Shown piece by piece: positions 45,884 through 56,767 of a stretch of DNA of 64,000 nucleotides (the first letter of the stretch is position 1; every line of letters begins with the position of its first letter). Where the stretch lies: NCBI GenBank assembly GCA_032164245.1, contig JAVMKO010000017.1, positions 19,072,756-19,136,755 of the forward strand, given 5' to 3'. The translations under genes were made by a program, and so were the position numbers. Source of the DNA: Sternotherus odoratus. Taxonomy: Eukaryota; Chordata; Testudines; Kinosternidae. The notes below the pieces were generated by a model. The model searched no databases. It was not told the DNA's origin and saw only the letters and a list, made by a program, of their open reading frames with translations.

Positions 45884-46033
45884 AAGGAGGAGGACCTGAG
45901 GATCGAGGCGTTTGAAGAGGATTCTGAGGCCGAAGTCAGTGGAGAGGAGTTTGACATCAGGGAACTCAGAGCCCGGAAGCAAGCACTGGCTAGGAAAGTA
46001 GCCGAGCAGCAGCGTCGTCAGGACAAGATTCAG
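45884..46033 (+). CDS. SMG6: SMG6 coding exon (acidic/basic linker), NAGNAG acceptor
   Basis: 150 nt if the first AG is used, or 147 nt (start 45887) if the second is used; both keep frame. The donor is 'gtaggg' at 46034. It encodes (K)EEDLRIEAFEEDSEAEVSG, DIRELRARKQALARKVAEQQ and RRQDKIQ. An acidic patch is followed by a basic probable coiled coil leading into the PIN domain. The version starting at EED aligns best with mammalian SMG6 as I recall it, so 45887 may be the main start. Confidence 0.94.
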
Positions 46034-48179
46034 GTAGGGCAGCCTCGGGAGGAGCCAACGCGCCCGGGACAGGGGGGCGCCCATTCCTCGTACCCGCTGG
46101 GAGGGGAGGCGTCAGCTGTTCTCCCTGCTGGCTCTGGGGTGTCTCAGAAGCCGGAACTTTCCTTCCGGGTCACATGGGGCCCAGTCCTGCTCCCCTGGGG
46201 GAGTGGAAAAGCCTCCATTGGCTTCCAGGGGGCCTGTCAGAACCCAATAGCACCCAGGGGCAAGCTAGGCTGGGCTGCCCCCCGTGCGGGGTCATCGTCC
46301 GGTCAGGGATCTGCTCAGGGGTCCAGAGCTGGGCTCTGCCTTTCCGCCTTGGGGGTGTCTCCACAGTCAATTCAAGAGCTGCCCCCCAGCTGCCCATGGC
46401 TGTAACCAAAGCATCACTATGGCAACACAGGCAGACAGACAGAGGTCTCTTACTCTAGCCCCGATGGGCTCCCTGAACTTTCCCCAGTGGTATCTTGTGA
46501 AGTAAGCTGGCTGGTTGTGAGCACACTGGCCCTTTAAGAGCAACCCCACATGGCCATTGGCCACTTTGCTTTCTCCAGCCCCACTTCCTCCTCCCGCCTC
46601 GCAGCCCAGATGAGGATTTTGCAGCAGAGGAAAATTCTCCCCGTCCCCCTCCCCCTCTCCTCCGCCCCCTCTAATGCCCAGGGCCCTTCACTTCCATAAT
46701 TCTTCATTTTCCAGCCTTGAACGTAAGCCAGACACATCTGTCTGGCCAGATGCGTGAACTCTGCAGTCTGTGCCGAGGTGGTTGTAAAACAGGGTCGCTG
46801 AAGGCCCTACTGGGAGAGCGCACACATGTGTACCCTCCAGCTGTTGGCTGGGGGCCCAGAGCCGCGGCACTTCCAAACCCACCCCAACCTCTCTGGACAG
46901 ATCCCGCTGGAGGTGCAGGTCGGGATTGGAGGGGGAGGGGGGGGGACTGTTGTTGCTGCTGGCAGGGATCTGGGTCCCGTTAATGCTACAAGGAAAGCAG
47001 CAGCAAGTGTGATGGGCTTGCTGTAAATTACAGCGGCTGAAGCCTCCCAGGGTTGTTAAGTGGGAGGTGTCAGTAAATTCCCCACTTCCCAGGGCCGTGT
47101 TCAGACACAGCGAACAGGAACTGCACATGTTCAGGGATGGCAGCGCTCGCGGAGCCCGACCGGGCCGCAGCCTGGGACAGCAGAGCCCGTGGCACCGGGA
47201 GAGCTGGGGGCTGCCAGAGGGCGTCACGGGGTTTCTTTCCAGTGCGCTCCTCCCTTCTTCCAGAGCTGCACTGGGCCGGGGCTTGGAGCCAGATGGAGGT
47301 CAGCACCAGGGCGTGGGCAGCGTAGGGGGCGTAGGTGCACTTGAGGAATTGGGGTTTGAATGAAGTGATTCAGCCTAGCGCTGGCGGCAGGAGTGTGGAG
47401 CAGGGCCCCGGCCTTCCTGCCGCAGTGGGTGCTGAGCGACGGCCTAGCTGCCCTGAGAAGCTGTGCAGGGTGCCAGCTGGTCCGTCCCTGGGAGCAGGAC
47501 ACCAGTGTTTCAGCGCTGGCTGGAGCAGTGGGGTTCTCCACAGCCCGAGACCCCTGACGCTGCCCTTCTCCTCGTTCTGTCCAGGGCCATTCTAAAGTGG
47601 AGCCGCCTCCCGACCTGGCCCCGTCTTCCCCCGGCCAGCAGCTCTCTCTCCTCGCGGAGGTAGACATGGCATCCCTCACTGAAGTAGTGTCTGGGCAGGC
47701 AGCATCCATTGCAGGGCGGTGGCTGGGGTAGACCTAGACCTCTACCAGGACTCCCTCGGGCACCTGGGCCCTCCCAGACCGATCCCACCGGCCAGAGATT
47801 CGCTGCTCCTCTCCTGGTGGGCTGGGCCCGGGCTTTCCTCTGCACATCCTAGAACCCAGCACAGGCGTCTCCATTCCCCACTTCCCCGTGGAGGGCGTGG
47901 GGGTGAGTGGCAGGGACAGTCCCTGGGGGGGGAAGAGCCTGTGCCCCCTCTGGGGGGGGAGAGAAGAGAGCCTGGAGGTCATTTGAACTGTATGGCAGCT
48001 GGGCCCCTCCAGGAGCCATGTTCTCTCGCTGGGTTCCCAGCCTCCCCCGCCCCTTGGCCGAGCCCTTGGGCCATGCTGTCCTTTGTGCCACTGCTGTGCA
48101 CTGGGAGCGGTCAGGTTTCCTGAACCGCCAAAAACATCCCACCTGAACCATAACAGGCTCTTCCTCTGGATGCTGCTAT

Positions 48180-48400
48180 TGTTTTGCTCCACATTACAGA
48201 AGCAGCTGAACTGGGCAGCCAATTATGACATGTCTTCCCAAAATAGCCGCACTCCTGTCCCCTCCGCACACCAGCGGCCGCCCCCTGAAGATGCAGCCGC
48301 TCCTTTGTGGCGGCTGCGTGAGTAACTCTCTAAATATAGCCACATCCATTCACGCTCGCCGTTGAGGAACAATGCGGCGGGCGCACATGCGCTGACACCC
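48180..48400. promoter_or_regulatory. Candidate intronic enhancer (motif cluster)
   Basis: Within 220 bp are an E-box CAGCTG (about 48203), CCAAT (about 48220), TGAGTAA (AP-1-like, about 48319), a perfect MEF2-type CTAAATATAG (48330-48339) and ACAATG (SOX-like, about 48368). This is motif inspection only. Confidence 0.25.
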
Positions 48401-49284
48401 ACCTGCCTGGCTGCGGAAGGCGAACACCCGCCCCCGGTGGCTCCACCGCGGCGGCGGCCCCCGCTGGCTACCAGGCACGGGGCACGTTTACTCCGGAGGA
48501 AGACGCTGCCGACAAACCTTGGAACTAGGAAACCCTGGAGCAGAGTCTAGAAACAGGCATTGTTCTCGGTCCCTTGGAAAATCCGCCTGGATCCCCACGG
48601 AGCGGGCAGGGGCACCGGGACAAGAGCAGGAATGGCATCAGCGCCAGGGCAGGGGGAGTGACTGTCGTACTCCACCCACAGCTGGCACACTATTCCTCGC
48701 TTCCCGGGGCTGTCCTGGGGCCTTTCTGCCCAGCCTTGGTGGTCAGTGGCTTGTCCTTGCTCCGGGAGCAGTACAAGCCCCTCGGTCTGCAGTGTGATGG
48801 GTACTGCCCAGCACGGGGCCCTCCCAGACCGTGGGGCTCCAGCCTGCACTACGGCTCTGCCCATGCCTGGCTCCCTTTCCAGACAGGAGGCACTGGCAGG
48901 ATGGCAGCTGCCTCGCGTGTCCCCAGGGGGTTCCAGATGGTGCTGCTGTGGTGGGACTTTGGGGCTTTCCTGTGCTCAGAAGTGCCTGATCTCCCTGCTG
49001 TCACCAGCTTGGGCAGCCGAAAGATCCAACCCCCCTTACCAGCCCCTCGCACCCCTGGGCACCTGGGCCGAGTGGGACCAGACGAGAGGATCCCACTGGG
49101 GCAGAGTGCAGAGGCCATGGGCTGGCGGAGGATGTGGAGAGCCACCTGGTCCTCCTCTACCCTCTGCCAAGAGGCACGGAGCCCTCACTTCCTCTTGCCT
49201 CGAGCTCATGCTGGAGCCAGGCCGGCCTCAGCCCCTGGGAACCAGGGCCCCAAAGTCCGTCTCATGCAGCACTAGCGCTGTTAC

Positions 49285-49460
49285 TCCAATGCTAATAATA
49301 CTTTGTGGTCCCGGGGCTTTACACACAGCCTGGCCTCATGGGGAAGGGCCATTGTCCCCATTCTAGTGATGGGGAAACTGAGGCCCGGAGAGATGAAGTG
49401 GTTTCCCAGAGTTCCATAGGACTAGAAGCCCAGGATCCTGACTCCCAGCCCGGTTTCTCT
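49285..49460 (-). repeat. MIR/CORE-SINE-like element
   Basis: 'ccattgtccccattctagtg' then 'atggggaaactgaggcccgg' and 'agagatgaagtggtttccca' match the reverse complement of the MIR 3' half and CORE. The flanks are diverged. Confidence 0.8.
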
Positions 49461-50578
49461 TCCTCTTGACCATGGGGCAGGCGCCCATTAATGTGCCTCC
49501 TGCCTCGGTTCTGCACACGGGCTCTCTTCCATCTTGGCACAAGGCCAGCGAGAGGCTGTATGAATCACAGCCCCCCCGTCCCCTTGGCCAGAGGCTTCTG
49601 CAGCCTTTTACTCACACAAACAAAAATAAATCTCGCTGCCGGCCTCTGAACTCTGCAAAGGCGAATTTCCCTCTGGCTCCCTTAGCGTCCTGGAGCTGCG
49701 AGGGGACTTGGCACGCTCCCCACGACCTCGCGCTCTCACTCCCTGCGCATCCTGTGTCCTTCTCTCACCGGGCGGCCCGGGGAGCGGAATGGGACGTGAC
49801 GACCAGCACAGGCCCTGCTCGCGGCTGCCAGGAGTCTGATGGGTACAGTCTGCGAGAGCTACACCCTGGCCTGGACACAGGGCCCCACACATCACCCACA
49901 GGAACCCCAAGACCTGCCTCCAGTGGGGGCTGCCCTTGCCAACGGGGCCTGTCATGCCGCTCTCCCCGCAGTCCCTTGACTAGTCTGGATCTCACTGCCC
50001 TTCTCCCACACCGCCACCCAGAGAGCTGGCAGCAGCTGCATTACCCGTAGCACAGCACCGCCCTCCCCCGGCCCCACGTCCACCTGTGCTCCCTGCAGGG
50101 GCCCCGCCCCGGAGCACCAGCTGCATCTTCGTGGGCTCTGAATTAACTGGGAACCAAGGACCCCTCTGTGAATACCGTCGTATGGATCCATAGCCTTACA
50201 GCCTGTCCGGGAACAGGAATAAACCACACCCGCAGTGGGCACCTTTATACCAGTCTGACTGCGCCCAGACACGGGACTGTCACAAATCTCACCCCTCCGG
50301 GCAGTCCTGAAAGGGAGTGTCCTCAATAGGGACGTGCTGCCGCTCAGCCCGATTTCCCCAGAGAAGTGTGCACAGCCCCGGGGAGGTGCGGGCCCCTGCG
50401 GTGCACTGCCAAATGCCCAGGGGGGGCAAAGGCCTTGGGGTGCCGGGGGTGGGACTCAGCTCCCTGCTGTAAGTCCCATTCGCTCTCTCTGGCCCAGGGT
50501 GTCCAGAATCGGAGCCTGGGGGATGCGCCAGATCGGGGCTTGCTGTGGCCAGGCCCCGCTCACGCTTCACTCTTGCAG

Positions 50579-50732
50579 GCTGTGCTGAAGGATCAGAGCC
50601 AGGTGCGGCAGATGGAGCTGGAGATCAGACCTGTCTTCCTGGTGCCAGACACCAACGGCTTCATCGACCACCTGCCCAGCCTGAAGAAGCTGCTGGAGTG
50701 GCGGAAGTTCATCCTGGTGGTGCCCCTGATTG
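50579..50732 (+). CDS. SMG6: SMG6 coding exon, start of PIN nuclease (first catalytic Asp)
   Basis: 154 nt. The acceptor is 'cactcttgcag' and the donor 'gtgagt' at 50733. It encodes 51 codons (residues 271-321) plus one base. QMELEIRPVFLVPDTNGFID carries the first catalytic Asp (codon 50648-50650, equivalent to human D1251), followed by HLPSLKKLLEWRKFILVVPL. This is the first beta-strand and helix of the PIN fold. Relative to the human sequence I recall, the helix reads SLKKLLEWRKF instead of SLARLLESRKY; both are conservative changes. Confidence 0.98.
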
Positions 50733-53356
50733 GTGAGTAAGGCCAGGACGAGGTGCATGCTTCCCCCCCCCCCCCGGGCTGCAGTGGGAGCTGCCCTTCC
50801 ACTGGAGCCCTCGGCAGGCTGACCCCCTCCATCCCACATGGCCCCTAGTTCCTTGTGTGGTCTGTGCGGTGCTGTGGCTAGTGGTGGGCAGCGGGAGGGA
50901 TAAATGTGTTCGTGGGCAGCAGGTGGCCCCGCGAGCGTTCTTACCATTGGTGCTGGGCAGGAAGGGGTGTGCCAGGGTTCACCCATTGGCACCACATGCC
51001 TGGCAGACGGGCACTGTCCCCACACACAGACTCCTGGGGTCCCTGTCACTGCGTGCTCCTTTCTCCCGTGCCTGGCTCCCCAGGTCTGTGGGAGGCTGTT
51101 AGGGGATTGGGAAAGGAACAGGGTGGGGGGTTGTTAACCAATCCACGCAGACAGCTTAGCCTGGCTGAGCTGGGGCTTAGGCAGCCGGAATCCATGGCCA
51201 GCCTGTCCCAGCGAGGCCCAGCCCTTCTTCTTCTCCTTATAAAGCTCGCAGTGAAACCCAAGCTGGTTCCCGTTATTGGTAAACACTCGCCCTGGCAGAT
51301 AACGGCCGTGCTGCTGGGTGGTCTCCCAGGGCGGCTGGCTGCCTTCACTCGGATTATCCCATCACTCCCTGGGATCGAGCCTTCAGGCCTGCAGAACTGG
51401 AGCCCTTGTGGAGGTGGCCCAAGCCCAGGCAGCCCAGGACCCGAGCTAAGCGTCTCCAGGCCCAGTGCTCCAGAGTGCTGCCTGTCCCTGCCTCAGTTCC
51501 CCCACAGCCTTGGGCTGGGGTGGTCTGTCTCCATGGAGCATGTGGGCAGTGGGCCAAGCATAGCTGTGTGGGGGTTTCGGCACAGTGCACTGGGGAGCGG
51601 GCCCGGGGGCATTCCTCTCTCCGCCTCGTGTTTGCGGGGCAGGTGTGAGCTCCAGGGGCCCGCTCTGTCACTCAGATAATTCTGTGCCCTCCTGCCCACT
51701 CGGCTCCTCCCGGGAGGGCCATGGTCAGCCCCAGGCCGCAGAGCAGGAATGGCAGAGGGGAGCATCCCCTGGCTGAGGGAGCTGGCTGGCTGCCCAGCCC
51801 CGGCTGGGAACTCGGGGGTGCGCAGCAACGAGGCATTCCAGCCCCAGGGCTGGGGAAGAAGCTGTCAGCCCCAGCAGAGCTTACAGAGCCCTGGGGGCTG
51901 GGCGACCTCCGCTAACAGCACCTGAGAATGTTGGCATCCTCCCCTCAACGCCTGGGGGTGGGGGGCTAGAAACCCCCCAGTGGAGCGCCTGCCCTACGGC
52001 CCGTGGGGATCTAGGACGCTGGGTGTGACGCTTGGCTCCAGCTGTCTGCAGCCACGAGAGAAGCAGCGTACCTGAGCTCCTGGATTCTAACCCTGGCTCT
52101 GACACCACGTTCCCATTGGTGCCTCGGTTTCCCCCATGCTAGTGGGCTGTCCGATCTCCTTGCTGGCTCTTAGTAAAGCATGCCGAAGCAACAACCTCTG
52201 GGCTGGGCTGGACATAGGTTGGTCTCTCCTGCACACACAGCCCTGGGAATGAAGTCTGAAGTCTGTCCCCTGGCTCAGCCAAGGGAGGCACAGCAGAGGC
52301 CCCGGGGTGCACAAGGGGTTAAGTGTGCAGAGTTCCCTCCGCTCTGTTTCTCTTGCTCTTTAACCTGCTCCGTGCTCCTTGAGCCTGACCCTGCCATGGA
52401 GGAGCCAGGCCTGGTGCAGAAGCACAAACAAGCCTCCCCTTTGAAGCCTGTTTGGTTTGGAAGCAGGAAAGCGGATTTCGGGTTGGAATACCAGCTTTTC
52501 CTGTTTGATGTTCCGTTTCTGCACCACTTCCCCCCGCCCCCCGAATCCCAGCCCTGCAGAGTGTGGAAATGGCACAGAGAGTGTGTGGGTCTCGAGTCAG
52601 GAGTGAGGGAGGAGCGAAGCAGCTCCGTGTGAATACCCAGACAGTGAGTGCCAGCCTCCCCTAGAGCAGAGCCGTTCCCTGGGCGGTGATTCACACCCCG
52701 AACCCTCTCCCCAAGCCCCGAGGAATGCATATTTCCCACTTGATCTCAGGCCTTTGGCTTGGAGCTTGGAAAGACGCTTCAGCCATGTCTGAAAGCCAGG
52801 CTCCCCTCCTCCCTCCCGCGCACAGGCTCGCTCACACATGTGCCCAGAGAGCGATCGCCCCCAGGTCCCCTGTGTCGCACACGCGGGTGAAAGTGCTCCC
52901 TGGGGTGTCTCCTGTTGGGAGAGGCTGTGGGTCGGGGGCTGCCAGCGCCTGCTGTCCGACAGCCCCGGTGGGCATGGCTGGGTCTCCCGTGCCAGCAGGG
53001 GCAGCCCCCGCTCTGCCCTCAGGTTTCCCGTCCCTTGGCAGCAGCACCGAAGGCTCTAGGACCTAATCCTCAGCCAAGCAGCAGCCTGGGAGTCGCCTGA
53101 TCCGGAGTGAGGCTCCGCATGGCTGGCTGGGCAGGAGGGGGCTCGCGTCTCCCTTCTTCGGCCAGCCCTGCGGCACCTCCCTTGGCCCCTGGGGCTGAGA
53201 GCCTCGTCCTGCCGGGGAGCAGAGCCAGGAACTGAACCTGCGTCTCCTGAGTGTCCAGTGCACCAGCCATGAGGCCGTTGGGCAGGCCTGGCCAGGCTCT
53301 GGCGGCCGTTCCCAGGAGCGTCCTCGCCCAGCTTCCTCTTCCCGCCTCTTTCCAAG
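50733..53356 (+). other. SMG6 intron, 2.6 kb
   Basis: No exon was recognised. A short MIR-like fragment (about 52075-52140, 'ggtgcctcggtttccccca') is present. The remainder is GC-rich and unassigned. Confidence 0.55.
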
Positions 53357-53568
53357 TGATCAACGAGCTGGATGGCCTGGCCAAGGGCCCAGAGCTGGAG
53401 CATCGGGCCGGGGGCCACGCCCGCCTGCTGCAGGAGAAGGCCAGGAGATCGATCGAGTTCCTGGAGGAGCGCTTCGAGAGGCGCGACAACTGCATGAGGG
53501 CGCTGACGAGCCGAGGCAACGAGCTCGAGTCCATCTCCTTCCGCAGCGAAGACACCACCGGGCAGCAG
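53357..53568 (+). CDS. SMG6: SMG6 coding exon, PIN domain middle
   Basis: 212 nt. The acceptor is 'ctctttccaag' ending at 53356 and the donor 'gtaaag' at 53569. Two bases complete Val 322, then 70 codons (323-392) follow. It encodes INELDGLAKGPELEHRAGGH, LLQEKARRSIEFLEERFERR, ALTSRGNELESISFRSED and TTGQQ. INELDGL and the basic helix that follows are PIN-domain signatures of SMG6. The substitutions against mammals are conservative. Confidence 0.98.
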
Positions 53569-53845
53569 GTAAAGGGAGGCATGGCCGCGGAGGACACTGC
53601 TCGGAGGAAGCTCGCAGCACGTGTCTGCAGAGGCGATGGAGCTGGGCAGCGCTTCCATGCATGTGGGCAGAGTGCACCCCGGGGCAGGAGGGCAGCTCTC
53701 CCTCGCCCACCCAGGGGTGCAGTGGGGAGGGAACCCGCTTTTCGCTGGGTCTGCACCTCTCCAGCCATGCTAGTGGGAGGGGGGCGCTCCGGCAGTGGGG
53801 GGTCAGTGCTGCAGGGCAGAGCTCAGCAGTTCTCTTTCCTTCCAG

Positions 53846-53927
53846 GGCAACAACGACGACCTGATTCTCTCCTGCTGTCTCCATTACTGCAATGACAAGG
53901 CCAAGGACTTCATGCCCACCAACAAAG
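53846..53927 (+). CDS. SMG6: SMG6 coding exon, PIN domain (second catalytic Asp)
   Basis: 82 nt. The acceptor is 'ctttccttccag' and the donor 'gtacaa' at 53928. It encodes 27 codons (393-419), GNNDDLILSCCLHYCNDKAK then DFMPTNK, plus one base. The first Asp of NNDD (codon 53855-53857) is equivalent to human D1353. The preceding intron is only 277 bp. Confidence 0.98.
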
Positions 53928-55843
53928 GTACAAGCCCGGGGTCAGAGAGGGTCACACACTGCGGCCAGGCACCTGAGCAAGAGACCTGGGCCCCACACAG
54001 CCTGTGCCGGGCACCCAGAAAGCAGAGGATCAGGGCGTGTATGGGCCTGGCTTCCCCTCCCCTCCCACAGTGCTGTGTGCACCCTCTGTACGCAGCCCAG
54101 CGTCCCAAGCAGGTGCCGCAGGAGCAGCCTGTACTCAGCCCTCCTGGCAGTAGCTTCTGCTCATTGTTTAATCTGTTACCTGTGCAGGATCGGGCCGTGG
54201 GTTGGTGCTGATCACACCCGGGCAGCTGCTCACTGCGTTAGGCTGGCTCAGAGCCGGGAAAGTTTCACTCCCTGGGCAGTAGAATTAGGCTGACCTAAGC
54301 CCCGTTCTTCTCTCGGTGAGGTGGAGTGAACCCCTTGCAGCTCCAGGCTCAGTGTCTACACACCAGCGCTGCCGCAGCACTGCTAGCGGCGCTGTATCCC
54401 AGGGCTAGGTGGGGCTCGTCCCTGTGCCCAGCAATGCCCTCTCCTCTGCCCGCTTGGCCTCTGGCACCATGTACCAAAATCAGACGATCCCGGAGCTGTG
54501 TGCAGGGGCTGCTGGGATGGGAATGACGTCAGCCGCTGCCCCAGAAATCAACGCACATTTGTCAGCGCAAATTCTTAGCAGCTTAACTTGTCAGATTCAC
54601 AGAGAACCCGTCCCCGAGTGTTTATGTGTAAATGATGCTGAATTTTCAAATCCTGTGGATTATGGTGGATGGGGCCTGACAAGCTGACAGCCTCTGGTTT
54701 GTAACAAGGAGCCACGTCACCAGGCTCAGAACAGAGGATGTTTATTGTTAGGCATTTCTCAGTGTCCGGACAAAACCTCCTGATCCTGCTGCCAACAGAT
54801 CCCTGGGGCCCTCCCCCCCCCCTCTCCCCCCCCCCCCCAACACATCAGGACACCCTCCTCTGAGCCCTACCCCTCCCAACCCAGCAGATCCCTGGAGCCC
54901 ACCCTGACCACACGGCAGGTCCCTAGACACCCTCCCAGTGCAGCAGGTCCTGGGCCCTTGGTGGATTTTTTTCCGTTCAAGCCTGGTTCGGGGTACTGTG
55001 CTCCTAGGATCCACCCCGTTCACTTCCCCTAAGCAGAGCCCCGCAGCCCCAGGCCAGCTCGGCCGTCTGGTGGGCGAGACCATTTCGGTTCCTTCTCAGG
55101 GCTTGGCTCTAGAGCCCTAACGCGTGTGGCCCTTCAAAGGCAAAATGTGTCTCAGAATCAGGTTTGGGTTTGAAGACCTTACAGTGAGCACCAGCGTCCT
55201 GCGGGGACCCAAGGCCGTATCCCTGCCCCTCAGCTCTGTGCTTTCTGCTCACACACAGTCCCAGCCTGGGCAGAGCAAGGCCTCTCCAGGGTGGTGTGGG
55301 ACGGACTGACGTGCTGGGGATACATACAGGGCCAGGTCTCACCTGGGACAGGGCTACAGGGCTGTGCCTTGCCCTGATTGGCTTCCGGGGTCAGGATGCA
55401 GAAGTCCTGAGGCTCCATCAGAACTGATCTGCCCATGAGCCGGACAACTGAGCCACCCCCCCCCCGGGTGTCAGGAGGGGCCATGCCCTGCGCAGGGCAC
55501 CTCGCCATTTGCCTTCAGTACCTAACGCTTCCTAGCCCAGGTAGCCTGTCCTCCCCAGCCACCACCGCGCCCCGCTGGGACCCTGCCTGGGCAGAGCCTG
55601 TCTGCAGCGTGCAGGGTTTGAGGGAGGGGAGGTTGGGGCAGCAGGGAGGAAGGAACCACGTTGAGTGGGAGAAGCAGCCCAGACGGGAGGAAGCGAAGAG
55701 CAGGCTGGGGCAGCATTAGGTGGAGCGGAGCCAGGTGGCTGCACGGTCCACGTGTGCTGAGGACTGGCTGGCAGGGCCTGGCTCGCTCCCGCCCTCAGGA
55801 CAGGAGCTGCCCCTAAGCACGTGGCCTCTGCCTCTGGTTTCAG
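53928..55843 (+). other. Last SMG6 intron
   Basis: No exon was recognised. It contains the AT-richer island at about 54515-54670 and mixed poly-C runs at 54806-54838. It ends at a good acceptor, 'cctctggtttcag'. Confidence 0.6.
54515..54670. promoter_or_regulatory. Candidate conserved non-coding element with a CRE site
   Basis: A perfect CRE palindrome TGACGTCA (54524-54531) is followed by an AT-richer block ('aaatcaacgcacatttgtca', 'gcgcaaattcttagcagctt') in an otherwise GC-rich intron, about 8 kb from the 3' end of the HIC1 coding region. Motif inspection only. Confidence 0.3.
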
Positions 55844-55974
55844 ATGATCCCATCCGGCTGCTCCGCGAGGTGGTGCTGCTCACGGACGATCGGAACCTGC
55901 GTGTCAAGGCGCTGACGCGGAACGTGCCGGTGCGAGACATCCCCACCTTCCTGAAGTGGGCCCAGGAGGGCTGA
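55844..55974 (+). CDS. SMG6: SMG6 terminal coding exon (third catalytic Asp, stop)
   Basis: 131 coding nt including TGA at 55972-55974. Two bases complete Asp 420, then 42 codons follow. It encodes DPIRLLREVVLLTDDRNLRV, KALTRNVPVRDIPTFLKWAQ and EG. The second Asp of LTDDRN (codon 55888-55890) is equivalent to human D1392. The C-terminus ends KWAQEG, close to the mammalian TWAQVG. The 3' UTR follows directly. Confidence 0.98.
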
Positions 55975-56095
55975 GCCGGTGTGCGCGGAGAGGAGACGTC
56001 CCCCGAGTCACGCAGCGTGTTGCTGGTGGGAGAACGGCGTTCGAGGCAGCCCCGCCCCACCACTGAACAATAAACACCACGTCTTCAACCCCCCA
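55975..56095 (+). other. SMG6: SMG6 3' UTR, short form
   Basis: About 120 bases lie between the stop codon and the expected cleavage site some 15-25 bases after the AATAAA. A very short 3' UTR is implied unless a distal signal at 57535 is also used. Confidence 0.75.
56070..56075 (+). terminator. SMG6 poly(A) signal AATAAA
   Basis: A canonical hexamer 96 bases after the SMG6 stop, followed within 30 bases by 'cagtggccgtgctg', a modest GU-containing downstream element. Confidence 0.85.
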
Positions 56096-56767
56096 GTGGC
56101 CGTGCTGCAGAGGGAAGGGCACTGCTGTGGATGGGTCCTGCGGAGGCCGTGGTCTTTGGGAAGAGTGGGGCGGCAGAGCAGGAGGGCACTGGGCCCTGGG
56201 GGAAGCTTTGGGCTGGCCCCTTGCCAGTCTCAGCCTCTTGCTCCTCAGCGTCCTTGATTGGAGAGAGCTCCCGGGGGAGGTCACTTCTCCTTGGACTTGT
56301 GCTCGGAGCGGGCCAGAGAGCCGGGGGAATGGGAGCCTCCTGTCTGGTACCTGGCTACGGGAATGGGGAGGCTCCAGAGGGGCTTGTGTTCCTGCCGGAG
56401 CTTCGGCTGTGCCCCCCGAGACACCGTGAACATGGAGCTCAGGGTCGGTCCTGCTCTCTAGCCATGTCCCTCTCCTTGGCTGTTCATTTCCACCTGTCTC
56501 CACTCCTTCACCTGTCCGCTTTGCTGGCAGCTCGTTAGAGCCCCGCTGCGGCCATTAGCCCCGACCCCGGAGCCTGTCTGGGGTTAACGGAGCCTGGCTC
56601 CTTCTCCCCTGCTCCCCTCTCCGGCCCGGGGACAGCAGCTCCCACTCGGAGAACATCCCCTCCAGCTTTAGGGGGGGCGGCCGCTCGGAGTCCATTGCTG
56701 CTTTCACACTGAGGGAAGAAGGCATTAAATACCCAGCCTGCCTTCTTCCTTGATTGCTTCTGTCACT

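Larger units (their letters stand above)
46034..50578 (+). other. SMG6 intron, 4.5 kb
   Basis: No exon was recognised. It contains a candidate regulatory cluster at about 48180-48400 and a MIR-like fragment at 49285-49460. Much of it is GC-rich with spurious open frames on both strands. Confidence 0.55.
1..56095 (+). other. SMG6: SMG6 (EST1A) gene, 3' portion: nine terminal exons and their introns
   Basis: SMG6 is the endonuclease that cleaves mRNAs targeted by nonsense-mediated decay near the premature stop; it was also described as a telomerase-associated EST1 homologue. The nine exons join in frame with GT-AG borders into 462 codons plus stop (the first codon is split with an upstream exon). 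The order is: the end of the TPR/helical region (exons at 3454, 4149 and 12093), a conserved linker (41486), an acidic then basic linker (45884) and the PIN domain (50579 to 55974). Putative catalytic Asp residues lie at partial-protein positions 294, 396 and 435. Adding 957 to each gives 1251, 1353 and 1392, the human catalytic residues as I recall them for the 1419-aa protein, so the PIN domain has no net insertion or deletion. The 5' exons lie before base 1. The intron sizes are 578, 7778, 29191, 4221, 4545, 2624, 277 and 1916 bp. The paralogue SMG5 was excluded: its PIN domain lacks most of these acids and its C-terminus differs. Confidence 0.96.

Noticed and set aside
45563..46405. 280-codon frame including the SMG6 exon at 45884
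   Set aside because: Only 45884-46033 is supported; the flanks are intron and the splice sites explain the exon.
50579..55974. Assignment of the PIN-encoding gene to SMG5
   Set aside because: SMG5 lacks the NNDD and LTDDRN acidic motifs and ends differently; the three catalytic acids and the C-terminus fit SMG6.
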